From positions 1,326,979-1,390,978 of the forward strand of contig CP089931.1 of NCBI GenBank assembly GCA_021307325.1: a DNA stretch of 64,000 nt, given 5' to 3'. The stretch's first letter is position 1. The number at the start of each line of letters is the position of its first letter. A program made the position numbers and the translations under genes. Positions 53,380-61,269 of the stretch are shown piece after piece. This DNA comes from Peptoniphilus sp. GNH. GTDB taxonomy: Bacteria; Bacillota; Clostridia; Tissierellales; Peptoniphilaceae. A model generated the notes under the pieces. It did not search any database. It was not told the origin of the DNA and saw only the letters and a program-made list of their open reading frames with translations.

Positions 53380-53721
53380 ATGGATAAGGACATCTATTTG
53401 AAAAAGAGTCGAGACTTTGATTCGGTTTATGGAAAGAGAAATATTTTCGGAAACAGAAACCTCACTTTTTACATGAAAAAAAATAGAATGGGTCATCCTA
53501 GATTGGGATTTTCCATTTCTAAAAAGGTCGGCAATGCCGTTACTAGAAACTTGCTAAAAAGAAGGCTCAAGTCCATATATAGACAATATAAGGATATTTT
53601 GAATTTGGGAGTCGATGGGGTAATTGTAGTAAAAAAAAGCTGCGTAGATATTTCTTATAAAGAATTGGAGGGCTCTTTTGTTCACGTTATAAGGGGTGGC
53701 TTAAAAAAATTTAAGAGGTGA
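53380..53721 (+). CDS. rnpA: RNase P protein component
   Basis: 113 residues with the RNase P protein signature [17 protein letters not shown] and an N-terminal [11 protein letters not shown]. With the M1-type RNA it matures the 5-prime ends of tRNAs. Three bases separate it from rpmH, and its stop overlaps the yidD ribosome site. Confidence 0.97.
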   Translation: MDKDIYLKKSRDFDSVYGKRNIFGNRNLTFYMKKNRMGHPRLGFSISKKVGNAVTRNLLKRRLKSIYRQYKDILNLGVDGVIVVKKSCVDISYKELEGSFVHVIRGGLKKFKR

Positions 53722-53726
53722 TTATA

Positions 53727-53963
53727 TTGAAATTTATGATGGATTTGCCTAAAAATTTCATGTTGATTTTAATAAAATTTTATCAAAAAATTATTTCACC
53801 TTATATTTTTCCAGGAGCTCATTGTCGATTTAGACCGACTTGTAGCCAGTATGGTAAAGAGGCTTACGAAAAATACGGATTTTTTAAGGGAAGCTATCTC
53901 TTGATAAGAAGAATTTTAAGATGTCATCCATTTTCTAAGGGAGGATATGATCCCTTACCATAG
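53727..53963 (+). CDS. yidD: YidD membrane-protein insertion efficiency factor
   Basis: 78 residues from a TTG at 53727, chosen because AAGAGGTG lies six bases upstream; a GTG at 53718 and an ATG at 53736 are alternatives. The family core is clear: [27 protein letters not shown] (two conserved cysteines), RRILRCHPF and GGYDPLP. YidD assists YidC-dependent insertion and sits in its conserved place between rnpA and yidC. Confidence 0.92.
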   Translation: MKFMMDLPKNFMLILIKFYQKIISPYIFPGAHCRFRPTCSQYGKEAYEKYGFFKGSYLLIRRILRCHPFSKGGYDPLP

Positions 53964-53971
53964 GAGGATAA

Positions 53972-54703
53972 ATGGAATTACTAAGAAATGTCTTGGGAAT
54001 GTTTGTAAGGGCAATCTATGATGGGCTTCAAGGAGCCTTTGCAGAGCCTAGTTCTGTATCATTTTTTGCAATATCTATAGTTCTTGCAACGCTGATTCTC
54101 AAGCTGGTTATGTTGCCTCTTAGCTTTTCTCAAATTAAAAACCAAAAGAAGATGGCTATTTTGCAGCCAGAAATTGAAAAGCTAAAGCAAAAATACAAAC
54201 ACGATCCCCAAACTCTTGCACAAAAACAACAACAGCTCTACAAGGATTCTAATTACTCAATGTTGGGAGGATGCTTGCCTATGATATTTACCCTAGTGGT
54301 ACTTATCGCTTTTTATAGGGTGTTTATGTATCCGGCTCAATATATCTTTAAAGAAGCGGGAATGTATGATTCAATTCAAAAGAATTTTTTCTACATCTCC
54401 AATATAGATAATCCCGATCCAAGCGTGATCTTGCCATTTTTAGCAGGTCTTTCGACCTTCCTTTCGAGTTACTTGGCTCAAAAGGCAAATGAAAGTCAAG
54501 GTATGGACCAGGGCAAGAGTATGATGAATACAATGATGCTCGTGATGCCTGTTATGATCTTCATGATGGGTAGGAGATTTGCTGCTGCACTTGTAATCTA
54601 TTGGATTGTTTCAAACTTATTCCAAGTTTTACAACAACAAATTACCAATATGGTTATAAAAAAGACCGAGGAGGATAAAGATGTACCTGATAAAGACAGC
54701 TAA
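53972..54703 (+). CDS. yidC: YidC/Oxa1 membrane protein insertase
   Basis: 243 residues, the short Gram-positive form. Five membrane segments; LKLVMLPLSFSQIKNQKKM is the substrate-groove loop, and the positive residue facing the groove would be in this region. An M-L-G-G-C-L-P motif opens the second conserved helix. No lipobox or cleavable signal is evident, unlike Bacillus SpoIIIJ. It inserts and folds membrane proteins. Overlaps jag by 23 bases. Confidence 0.95.
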   Translation: MELLRNVLGMFVRAIYDGLQGAFAEPSSVSFFAISIVLATLILKLVMLPLSFSQIKNQKKMAILQPEIEKLKQKYKHDPQTLAQKQQQLYKDSNYSMLGGCLPMIFTLVVLIAFYRVFMYPAQYIFKEAGMYDSIQKNFFYISNIDNPDPSVILPFLAGLSTFLSSYLAQKANESQGMDQGKSMMNTMMLVMPVMIFMMGRRFAAALVIYWIVSNLFQVLQQQITNMVIKKTEEDKDVPDKDS

Positions 54704-55466
54704 GACTGTTGAAGAAGCTGTTAATGAGGCTCTTATTGAACTTGGAAAAAATGAAAGTGAAGTCGAAGTCGAAATTATAGAAGAACCAAGCAAGGGCTTT
54801 TTTGGCCTTATAGGTAGCAAGGAAGCTACTGTAAAGGTGACTGTAATTCAAGATGCTAAGGATATTGTAAAAGAAATTTTCCAAGAAAAAAAGGAAAGAG
54901 AGAAGAGCCAAGAATCTGAAACTTCTGATGACTTAGAAGAAGAAATTGAAGAAAAAATAGAAGTTTTAGAAAATGAGATAGAAAGAGAAGAAGAGGATGA
55001 AGAAGCTAAGATAGATTCAGTAGTCTTTGGATTTTTGAATAAAGTTTTATCAAATCTTGGAATTGAATATGAAGTAGAAATTGAAAGAGTGGACAACTTT
55101 CTAAATATAAACATCTTAGGTGATGAGGAAAAATTGGGAATTGTAATCGGAAAAAGAGGAGTGACTCTGGATTCGATTCAATATCTGCTCTCTCTACTTG
55201 TAAACAAGGTGTCACAAACCTATATAAGGGTTATAGTCGATGCATCAGGTTATAGAAAAAAGAGAGAAAATACTCTAGTGGAGCTTGCTGAAAGAATGGC
55301 TGATAAGGTCGTGAAATCTGGAAGATCAATAAGACTAGAACCTATGAATGCTGCTGAAAGAAGAATCATTCACTCAGCTCTTCAATCTTTTGAAGGAGTA
55401 TCAACCCATTCAGAAGGAAAAGATCCTTACAGAAAGGTTGTCATTCAAAAAGAAAGAGAATATTGA
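54681..55466 (+). CDS. jag: Jag/KhpB RNA-binding protein
   Basis: 261 residues. Jag N-domain 1-55 (KTAKTVEEAVNEALIELG, GFFGLIGSKEA), a very acidic linker about 75-110, a KH domain about 118-190 (LGIVIGKRGVTLDSIQYL) and an R3H domain about 200-258 with R and H in AERRIIHSAL. KhpB pairs with KhpA in Gram-positives to bind small RNAs and influence cell division. Translationally coupled to yidC, followed by a terminator. Confidence 0.95.
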   Translation: MYLIKTAKTVEEAVNEALIELGKNESEVEVEIIEEPSKGFFGLIGSKEATVKVTVIQDAKDIVKEIFQEKKEREKSQESETSDDLEEEIEEKIEVLENEIEREEEDEEAKIDSVVFGFLNKVLSNLGIEYEVEIERVDNFLNINILGDEEKLGIVIGKRGVTLDSIQYLLSLLVNKVSQTYIRVIVDASGYRKKRENTLVELAERMADKVVKSGRSIRLEPMNAAERRIIHSALQSFEGVSTHSEGKDPYRKVVIQKEREY

Positions 55467-55484
55467 GATTTTGAATTTTAAACT

Positions 55485-55518
55485 AAAACAGATCGAAAAT
55501 TTGATCTGTTTTTTTTAT
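55485..55518 (+). terminator. Terminator of rpmH-rnpA-yidD-yidC-jag
   Basis: Stem AACAGATC / GATCTGTT followed by an eight-T run, 20 bases past the jag stop. Confidence 0.93.
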
Positions 55519-55560
55519 TGTAAACAAGAGATACGGGAATAAGTTTTTAAGACTTAAAAG

Positions 55561-55576
55561 TGTGGCAAATGTCACA
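55561..55576 (+). promoter_or_regulatory. CRP/FNR-family operator
   Basis: TGTGGCAAATGTCACA matches TGTGA-N6-TCACA with one mismatch and has dyad half-sites TGTGRCA / TGTCACA. Its centre (55568.5) lies about 41.5 bases before the transcription start predicted from the -10 at 55598-55603, the classic class II activator position. Confidence 0.65.
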
Positions 55577-55597
55577 GATTTATTTAAGCTTTTGTAA

Positions 55598-55603
55598 TAT
55601 ACT
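55598..55603 (+). promoter_or_regulatory. -10 element of the hemerythrin operon
   Basis: TATACT, with a poor -35 region, consistent with an activator-dependent promoter. The start of transcription would be near 55610, with GGAGAG just before the ATG at 55630. Confidence 0.55.
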
Positions 55604-55629
55604 CTACTCATAAAAGAAAAGGAGAGAGT

Positions 55630-56208
55630 ATGAGCAGATTTTTGTCAGCAATTCATTATTTTATGTACAATAAAATCAAATATTTAGATTGGATAAATAG
55701 AGACCTTTTGGAAAAATTTGACCTCGAGGAAAAAAGAGAAGAAGTTTTGAGATACGCTGGTAGCCTTGAAGAGGGAAACTTGGAAGATATCATAAATTTA
55801 GAAAACATTCATGGATGGATAAATCAAAATATCTCCATAGTGGAGCTTGGTCTTGCAAAGACTGTGGATTTAATTCTTGAAAAAAATAATTTAGACGATA
55901 TAAAAAATTATTTTTATAAGCTGGGACTAGAGGAAGGTAAACAAATCGAAAAACCTATTCAAGTCTTTGAAAAACTAAATGAGAGATTTTTAGATGGGAT
56001 GCCCTGTGATAGGGCCTTGGAACTTTTAAAAGAGAATGAGGATGGGATTGCCTGGAGGGAGAATCTAGAAATACATTCAAAATTCTGGAAAGATAAAGGC
56101 GTTATTTATAGAGAATTGAGAAATAACTTTGTGAAAGGTTTATGCAAGTCTTATAATTTAAACTATATAGATTCGTCTGATATTAAGGAGGTAAAATGTA
56201 CTGTATAG
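55630..56208 (+). CDS. Unknown soluble protein cotranscribed with hemerythrin
   Basis: 192 residues, no membrane segment, no signal peptide, largely helical by composition. No family is recognised; one cysteine is in GMPCDRALELL, another in GLCKSYNL and a third at the C-terminus. Ribosome site AAAGGAGAGAGT. Its last 13 bases overlap the hemerythrin gene, so the two proteins are made together and may act together. Upstream is a CRP/FNR-type operator, so expression is probably tied to redox, NO or oxygen state (inference). Confidence 0.8.
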   Translation: MSRFLSAIHYFMYNKIKYLDWINRDLLEKFDLEEKREEVLRYAGSLEEGNLEDIINLENIHGWINQNISIVELGLAKTVDLILEKNNLDDIKNYFYKLGLEEGKQIEKPIQVFEKLNERFLDGMPCDRALELLKENEDGIAWRENLEIHSKFWKDKGVIYRELRNNFVKGLCKSYNLNYIDSSDIKEVKCTV

Positions 56209-56753
56209 ATGTTTTAGTAAAAGAACATGAAAATATTTCAAAATTTTTGGATATAGTAGAAAAAGAATGTGTGGATATTTTAGAAGGTAAGAAATTAAAT
56301 CCAGACTTTTTCAAAAGGGCTATATATTTTATAAGAAATTATGCCGATAAAAAGCACCATGGCAAGGAGGAAGATTTCTTATTTAAAGAGATGAGCGCCA
56401 ATCTAGGTCAGGCAGCTCAAAAAGTAATCCAATACGGCATGCTTGCAGAGCATCAAATGGCAAGGGCAACAGTTATGATCCTAGAAGATGCCATAGAAAA
56501 CTACGAAAAAGACCCATCAGCTCTTAATAAACTTCACATAATAGCAAACACCATGTCTTATGTATATCTTTTAAGAAGGCACATATATCAAGAGAATAAT
56601 GTGGTCTACCCCCTAGGAGAGAGCAAGCTTGATAGAGATACACTCGAAAAAGTAAACGAGGATACCAAAAACGCAGAAGACACCGATAAAAATGATTGGC
56701 TAAATCTCTTTGAAGAACTTGGAATCGACACAAGCAATCTAAAAAAAGATTAA
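56196..56753 (+). CDS. Hemerythrin-like diiron protein
   Basis: 185 residues. The hemerythrin ligand set is present: H11 (KEHEN), H55 with E59 (HHGKEED), H86 (LAEHQMA) and H129 with E133 (RRHIYQEN). Such proteins bind oxygen or NO, or store iron transiently. An AAGGAGG site lies just before the ATG inside the upstream gene. The C-terminal about 40 residues are acidic and extend past the four-helix core. Cytoplasmic. Confidence 0.93.
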   Translation: MYCIDVLVKEHENISKFLDIVEKECVDILEGKKLNPDFFKRAIYFIRNYADKKHHGKEEDFLFKEMSANLGQAAQKVIQYGMLAEHQMARATVMILEDAIENYEKDPSALNKLHIIANTMSYVYLLRRHIYQENNVVYPLGESKLDRDTLEKVNEDTKNAEDTDKNDWLNLFEELGIDTSNLKKD

Positions 56754-56884
56754 AAAGTTAGCAAAAAAATTTTTAAGTACAGATAAAATTAATATACACT
56801 TTTAAAGAAAACAAAATAACTTAGAAAAAGTTTTACTATAAAAATTATTAACAAAGACACAAACAAATACTAAAAAGAAAAATA

Positions 56885-56912
56885 AAAAACCGTTTCACGT
56901 GAAACGGTTTTT
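56885..56912. promoter_or_regulatory. parS site 1, also a perfect terminator stem
   Basis: The 16-base core CGTTTCACGTGAAACG (56891-56906) is a ParB-binding parS site. It is embedded in a perfect 28-base palindrome whose outer arms are AAAAAC and GTTTTT, so as RNA it would be a bidirectional terminator for the hemerythrin operon. Confidence 0.9.
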
Positions 56913-57048
56913 GTGTTTTAAAATAAAATCAAAAAAACTTACAAGACAACAAAGAACTTATAAAAGAATAAAAATTTTTAAAAATCCTCATACATAATAG
57001 GTGGCAAAATTAAATGCGGCACAAATAAAAAACAAAAAATAAATTCGT

Positions 57049-57066
57049 GCGTTTCACGTGAAACGC
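57049..57066. promoter_or_regulatory. parS site 2
   Basis: GCGTTTCACGTGAAACGC, an 18-base perfect palindrome with the same 16-base core as site 1, 48 bases before parA. ParB bound here would load onto the origin region and may repress parAB. Confidence 0.93.
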
Positions 57067-57113
57067 TTTTAAATAAATTTAAAAGCAAGTATAATAAACA
57101 AAGAGGTGAAAAA

Positions 57114-57875
57114 ATGACTAAAGTAATCACCGTCTTTAATCAAAAAGGCGGCGTTGGAAAGACCACAAGCACTATAAATCTAGCTTGTGCTTTGGGCTTG
57201 AGAAGAAAAAAGATTTTAATAATAGATATGGATCCCCAAGCAAATGCGACATCGGGTCTTGGAATTGAAAGACATAGGGAAGACAACATCTATGATTTTT
57301 TAATAGATAAGAAAAATGTGACAGTAAAAAGTGAAGAAAAAAATGTTTGGATACTGCCTTCTGGTTTAGAATTGGCTGGTATAGAGATAGAACTTGCACA
57401 AATGGATAAGTGGCAATTTCTTTTAAAAGACAATTTGGAGACCATAAAAGATGAGTTTGATTATATCTTTATAGATTGTCCGCCGTCTTTGGGAGTGCTT
57501 TCCATAATTGCTCTTAGCGCTTCTGATTCAATAATAATTCCTGTGCAATGCGAATACTATGCCCTAGAAGGTGTGGGCCAACTCATGTCTACTATAAATT
57601 TAATTAAAAACAACTTTAACAAGGACCTTGAAATAGAGGGAGTGCTTTTGTGCATGTTTGATGGCAGAAATAATTTGGCCTTAGATGTCAGAGCTGAAGT
57701 TGAGAAATTTTTCGACAAAAAAGTTTATCAAACGCTCATACCGAGAAATGTCAGATTGGCAGAGGCACCTTCTTTTGGCATGAGTGTCTTGAGATATGAT
57801 AGCCCCAGCAAGGGGGCCAAGGCCTATAAAAATTTGGCTAAGGAATTTTTAAGAAAGGAGAAGAAACGTGACTAG
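57114..57875 (+). CDS. parA: Chromosome-partitioning ATPase ParA (Soj)
   Basis: 253 residues. Deviant Walker A KGGVGKTT near the N-terminus, FIDCPPSLG as Walker B/A-prime and the ParA signature in VQCEYYALEG. It works with ParB on parS to segregate origins and, in Bacillus, modulates DnaA. The stop overlaps parB by 8 bases. Confidence 0.97.
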   Translation: MTKVITVFNQKGGVGKTTSTINLACALGLRRKKILIIDMDPQANATSGLGIERHREDNIYDFLIDKKNVTVKSEEKNVWILPSGLELAGIEIELAQMDKWQFLLKDNLETIKDEFDYIFIDCPPSLGVLSIIALSASDSIIIPVQCEYYALEGVGQLMSTINLIKNNFNKDLEIEGVLLCMFDGRNNLALDVRAEVEKFFDKKVYQTLIPRNVRLAEAPSFGMSVLRYDSPSKGAKAYKNLAKEFLRKEKKRD

Positions 57876-58755
57876 TAAAAAAAGAGGACTGGGTAGAGGA
57901 ATACAAAATTTTATAAAAGACAAGGAAAAAGTAGAAGAACTGATAGGAGATGATAAGGACCCCAAAAGTTTAGTAGAAGTAAACATAGATTCTATATATC
58001 CAAACCCGAATCAAGCTAGAAAAGTTTTTTCTCAAATAGAACTGGAAAATTTAAGGGATTCAATTCTGCAATACGGTCTACTTTCTCCCTTGCTAGTTAA
58101 AAAAGAAGATGATAAGTATATAATCATAGCGGGAGAAAGAAGGTATAGAGCAAGTAAACTAGCTGGCTTAAAAAAACTCCCAGTTATAGTAAAGGATTTG
58201 GCCCAAGAAGATGCCGACAAAATTTCTCTAATTGAAAACATACAAAGGGTGGACCTAAGTCCTCTTGAAGAGGCCAAGGGCTATGATGATATTTTGACTT
58301 CTTATGACATATCAATTCAGGAGTTGGCAGAGACCATCGGAAAATCCAGACCTTATATATCCAATGCTTTGAGACTTTTGAAGCTGGATGAAAGGGTTCA
58401 GGAATTTTTAAAAGAAGGTCTTATAAGCAAGGGTCATGCGATTTTGCTCTTGTCTGTGGAGGATAAGGATCAGCAATACAAAAATGCTCTTAGAATTATA
58501 AAATCAGGCTCTTCTGTCAAGGAGACTCTTATCCTGATAGATGATACAAAAGAAGATAAAGACAAAAACAATTTAAAAACCAAGAAAGATAGGGATATTT
58601 TTTTGGAGGATATTTTAGAAAAACTTTCCGACAAGCTTGGCACCAAGGTCTATTTGGAAAAGGGAAAAAAGAGTCAAATTCTTAAAATTGAGTGCTACGG
58701 AGATGAAGATTTCTCACGCATAAGTGAGATGATTTTAGGAGGTGAGGATTATTGA
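57868..58755 (+). CDS. parB: Chromosome-partitioning CTPase ParB (Spo0J)
   Basis: 295 residues. The N-domain has the CTP-binding box IIAGERRYRASKLAG and the central helix-turn-helix domain reads ELAETIGKSRPYISNALRLL; the C-terminal dimer domain is shorter. It binds the two parS sites upstream. Start is GTG overlapping parA, with GGAG upstream. A PhzF-family gene overlaps its stop. Confidence 0.97.
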   Translation: MTSKKRGLGRGIQNFIKDKEKVEELIGDDKDPKSLVEVNIDSIYPNPNQARKVFSQIELENLRDSILQYGLLSPLLVKKEDDKYIIIAGERRYRASKLAGLKKLPVIVKDLAQEDADKISLIENIQRVDLSPLEEAKGYDDILTSYDISIQELAETIGKSRPYISNALRLLKLDERVQEFLKEGLISKGHAILLLSVEDKDQQYKNALRIIKSGSSVKETLILIDDTKEDKDKNNLKTKKDRDIFLEDILEKLSDKLGTKVYLEKGKKSQILKIECYGDEDFSRISEMILGGEDY

Positions 58756-59648
58756 AAAGGCAATTTAATATGCTTCTTGTAAATGCCTTTGCAAGCAGGT
58801 CATTTAGGGGTAACACCACAGGAGTTGTAATTGCAGATGACTTGTCTACGGGTGAGATGCAAAATATAGCAAGAGATCTCAATCAAACAGAGACTGTCTT
58901 TGTGGAAAAGCTCGACAGGGAGAGATATAAGACCAGATTTTTCACTCCAAAAAGAGAGCTTAAACTCTGCGGCCATGCTACGATTGCGACTTTTTACTCT
59001 CTTGCCGAACAAGGCTATATTACAGCTGAAGAATCTGGAACAAAGACCATAATACAACACACAGATTCTGGAAAAATAAATGTAGAGATAATATATAAAG
59101 ATGGAAAGGTCGAGTCAGTCTATATGTATATGACAGACTTGGCATTTGAAAAGACTGATGTTAAAAGTGATTTAGCAAAGGCTCTTGGTATAAAAGAGTC
59201 CGACATAGGTCTTTCAAACTATGACGTAGAGCCAAAATATGTGAGATGTGGTTCATCTAGTCTTGTTGTACCTGTAAAGACAAAAGAGATCCTTGAAAAT
59301 ATAAAGCTTGATAGGGCTTTGGCGGAAAAGCTATCCAAGGATTTGGAAGTCGTATCAATCCAAGTATTTACAAGTGAGGATGGAGAGGAAATTTTTCAAA
59401 GAACTTTTTCTCCAGCAATAGGAATAGATGAGGAAATGGCATCTGGAACCAGCACAGGAGCCACACTTTATTATCTGGTAAAAGAGAAAATAAACAAGAC
59501 CAATCTATCGACTCACATTCAGGGACTAGAGGCTGGTAGAGAGAGCAATTTGTCGGCTAAATTTTGCCCGGATGACGGTATAATTGGCAGAATTAAGGTC
59601 GGTGGAAGGGCCTATGTATTTTTAAATGGGGTGCTAAATATTCAATGA
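58752..59648 (+). CDS. PhzF-family isomerase/epimerase-like protein
   Basis: 298 residues. PhzF hallmarks are visible: NAFASRSFRGNTTGVV at the N-terminus, LNQTETVFVE (with the catalytic-type E), LCGHATIATFY and SGTSTGATLYYLV. I keep the TTG start at 58752, which overlaps the parB stop and follows AGGAGGTGAGG; an ATG six codons later is possible. The family isomerises or tautomerises small acids; the substrate here is unknown. It is an odd neighbour for parAB but clearly coupled to it. Confidence 0.88.
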   Translation: MKRQFNMLLVNAFASRSFRGNTTGVVIADDLSTGEMQNIARDLNQTETVFVEKLDRERYKTRFFTPKRELKLCGHATIATFYSLAEQGYITAEESGTKTIIQHTDSGKINVEIIYKDGKVESVYMYMTDLAFEKTDVKSDLAKALGIKESDIGLSNYDVEPKYVRCGSSSLVVPVKTKEILENIKLDRALAEKLSKDLEVVSIQVFTSEDGEEIFQRTFSPAIGIDEEMASGTSTGATLYYLVKEKINKTNLSTHIQGLEAGRESNLSAKFCPDDGIIGRIKVGGRAYVFLNGVLNIQ

Positions 59649-60094
59649 CCAAGATGACACCAAGGCAAGTTAGACAATACAAAAAAAAGCAGAAAATTAG
59701 AAGGAGAAATCTCTTAATATTTTGTGTTTTGGTAATCTTCTTTATTTTTCTAATAGATAAGATCAACCTATCTAGGGGTATTTTGAAAATTAATAGAAAA
59801 GATGTCGCCTATGTTGAATTTATAAAATTCCAAGAAGGCAATATGAAGACGGTAAAAGACCCTGGAGAGGTTCGTAAAATTTTGAGAAATTTGAAACTCA
59901 TAAGAGGAAAAGAAATAGAAGAAGATAGGGAAAATGACTTGGGAGTGACCTTTATAAATATCTATGACACCACCAATAAGAAGTGGGAATTGGCAAAATC
60001 GGGTATCTATCTAAAAATAAATGGAAAAACTTATGATATAGGTCAGAGTGGCTCAAGTCAATTTGACAAGACTTTTGAAAAATTTTCAAAATAG
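59645..60094 (+). CDS. Small membrane-anchored protein of unknown function
   Basis: 149 residues. A strongly basic N-terminus (RQYKKKQKIRRRN), one membrane segment (about 23-42), then about 105 extracytoplasmic residues rich in charged groups and beta-type motifs. No family is recognised. It overlaps phzF by 4 bases (ATGA) and ends the parAB-phzF unit. Confidence 0.78.
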   Translation: MTKMTPRQVRQYKKKQKIRRRNLLIFCVLVIFFIFLIDKINLSRGILKINRKDVAYVEFIKFQEGNMKTVKDPGEVRKILRNLKLIRGKEIEEDRENDLGVTFINIYDTTNKKWELAKSGIYLKINGKTYDIGQSGSSQFDKTFEKFSK

Positions 60095-60120
60095 TAAAAA
60101 TTTTGAGTGTAAAATACTAG

Positions 60121-60149
60121 ATAAGATGGGTATATAAAATATATCTTAT
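60121..60149 (+). promoter_or_regulatory. Palindromic promoter/leader region of tpx
   Basis: Arms ATAAGAT and ATCTTAT flank GGGTATATAAAATAT, a likely -10 area with AGGAGG beginning two bases after it. The dyad could be an operator or an RNA stem around the ribosome site. Weak evidence. Confidence 0.35.
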
Positions 60150-60163
60150 TAGGAGGTAATACA

Positions 60164-60664
60164 ATGCAAGTAACATTCGGGGGAAACCCAGTAAAATTAA
60201 TAGGCGAAGAAATTAAAGTAGGCGCAAATGTGCCAGACTTCGAACTTACTAAGAGAGATCTTAGTCCACTTACAAATAAAGATTTAAAAGGTAAGATTGT
60301 AATATATTCAATAGTTCCTTCAATCGATACAGGAGTTTGCTCACTTCAAACTAGAACTTTCAACGAAAGAGCAAGCGAACTTTCAGATGATGTTTTGATT
60401 TTGACTGTTTCGGAAGACCTTCCCTTCGCTCAAGCTAGATTTTGTGCAGCAGAAGGCATAGAAAACGCTGATATAGCATCTGATTACAAGACTAATGACT
60501 TTGGCAAAAAATTCGGATTTTTGATTGACGGATTGATGCTTCTAGCAAGAGGAATTGTAGTAGCAGATAGAGATGGCAAGGTTAGGTATGTTGAATATGT
60601 GCCTGAAGTGACTCACGAAGTAAACTTTGACAAGGCAATAGAAGAAGCTAAAAAATTAGTATAA
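60164..60664 (+). CDS. tpx: Thiol peroxidase (Tpx, atypical 2-Cys peroxiredoxin)
   Basis: 166 residues. Peroxidatic C59 in SIDTGVCSLQTRTF and resolving C94 in RFCAAEG, the Tpx pattern. It reduces hydrogen and alkyl peroxides using thioredoxin. Its own terminator follows (60671-60696). Third peroxidase-type gene in the window after ahpC/ahpF. Confidence 0.96.
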   Translation: MQVTFGGNPVKLIGEEIKVGANVPDFELTKRDLSPLTNKDLKGKIVIYSIVPSIDTGVCSLQTRTFNERASELSDDVLILTVSEDLPFAQARFCAAEGIENADIASDYKTNDFGKKFGFLIDGLMLLARGIVVADRDGKVRYVEYVPEVTHEVNFDKAIEEAKKLV

Positions 60665-60670
60665 GCATTT

Positions 60671-60696
60671 AGGGAGGATTCATTCCTCCCTTTTTT
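60671..60696 (+). terminator. Terminator of tpx
   Basis: Perfect 7-bp stem GGGAGGA / TCCTCCC, loop TTCAT, then six Ts. Confidence 0.92.
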
Positions 60697-60842
60697 GTAT
60701 CGGAATACAAAAAGCCTTTTAGAAAATTTTTAGATATGCCACTTAATAAATTTAAAAGTTTAAAAAAGGTTTTATCATTTTCACAAAAAAGACCAACTTG
60801 TGTAAATTTAGAACTTTAAAAAGATTTATTGATTTTCACAAG

Positions 60843-60987
60843 TTTTCCACAGACAGCAAAAACTTTAAAAATCTAAAACTTTATTTAAAAGGGAAAAAGC
60901 TGATATTTACAAGATTTGTAGGTTTTAAAAAATTTATTAGCAAGAGGGCAAGGAGATTGTGGATAATGTGGATAAGGTTGGGGATAA
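60843..60987. other. DnaA-box cluster outside oriC
   Basis: Two perfect TGTGGATAA boxes directly abut at 60958-60966 and 60967-60975; a one-mismatch box TGGGGATAA follows at 60979-60987, and TTTTCCACA (one mismatch) lies at 60843-60851. All are in a non-coding gap, 7.6 kb from oriC. Confidence 0.7.
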
Positions 60988-61181
60988 TTTATATATAAGG
61001 GTTTTTGATTGTGGAAAGAGATTTTACATAATTTAAAATTAAAAGCTTCTTAAAAAATTAAAAATGATAGAGTAAAAGGAAGGGTGTCTTCTAGGAAAAT
61101 GCAGGAGGACTTCAAGAGAGTAAAGATTTTTTACTTTAAAAATTATGGTCTTATAAAGTTTCATAAAAAATAAAATTATGC

Positions 61182-61222
61182 TTGCCCCAGAGGGCAAACT
61201 ATGCTAGAATCACTCCCAGTGA
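61182..61222 (+). promoter_or_regulatory. pyrB promoter with overlapping inverted repeats
   Basis: -35 TTGCCC (61182-61187), 17-base spacer, extended -10 TGCTAGAAT (61202-61210). The -35 is one arm of a perfect inverted repeat TTGCCC-CAGA-GGGCAA, and a second stem TCACT-CCC-AGTGA (61210-61222) overlaps the start of transcription. This is a likely operator for a repressor. Confidence 0.6.
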
Positions 61223-61253
61223 AAATTTGTAGGCGAGTATTTACCTGAAATTT
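61223..61253 (+). promoter_or_regulatory. Leader stem of the pyr operon
   Basis: AAATTT-GT-AGG pairs with CCT-G-AAATTT, ending just before the AGAAAGGA ribosome site of pyrB. No pyrimidine-attenuation (PyrR-type) sequence was recognised. Confidence 0.35.
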
Positions 61254-61269
61254 AGAAAGGAAAAAGCAA

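Larger units (their letters stand above)
56754..57113. other. 360-base intergenic region with two parS sites
   Basis: AT-rich, no gene seen. It contains the parS/terminator palindrome (56885-56912) and a second parS (57049-57066); the rest carries no structure I can support. Confidence 0.75.
60665..61269. other. 605-base gap with terminator, DnaA-box cluster and pyrB promoter
   Basis: No convincing gene. Contents in order: the tpx terminator, an AT-rich stretch, the DnaA boxes (60843-60987), an unassigned region with weak stems (61086-61137), and the pyrB promoter with its dyads (61182-61222). Confidence 0.7.

Noticed and set aside
60798-60998. 66-residue open frame in the tpx-pyrB gap
   Set aside because: No ribosome site, odd composition, and its end is simply the DnaA-box cluster. 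Most likely not a gene.
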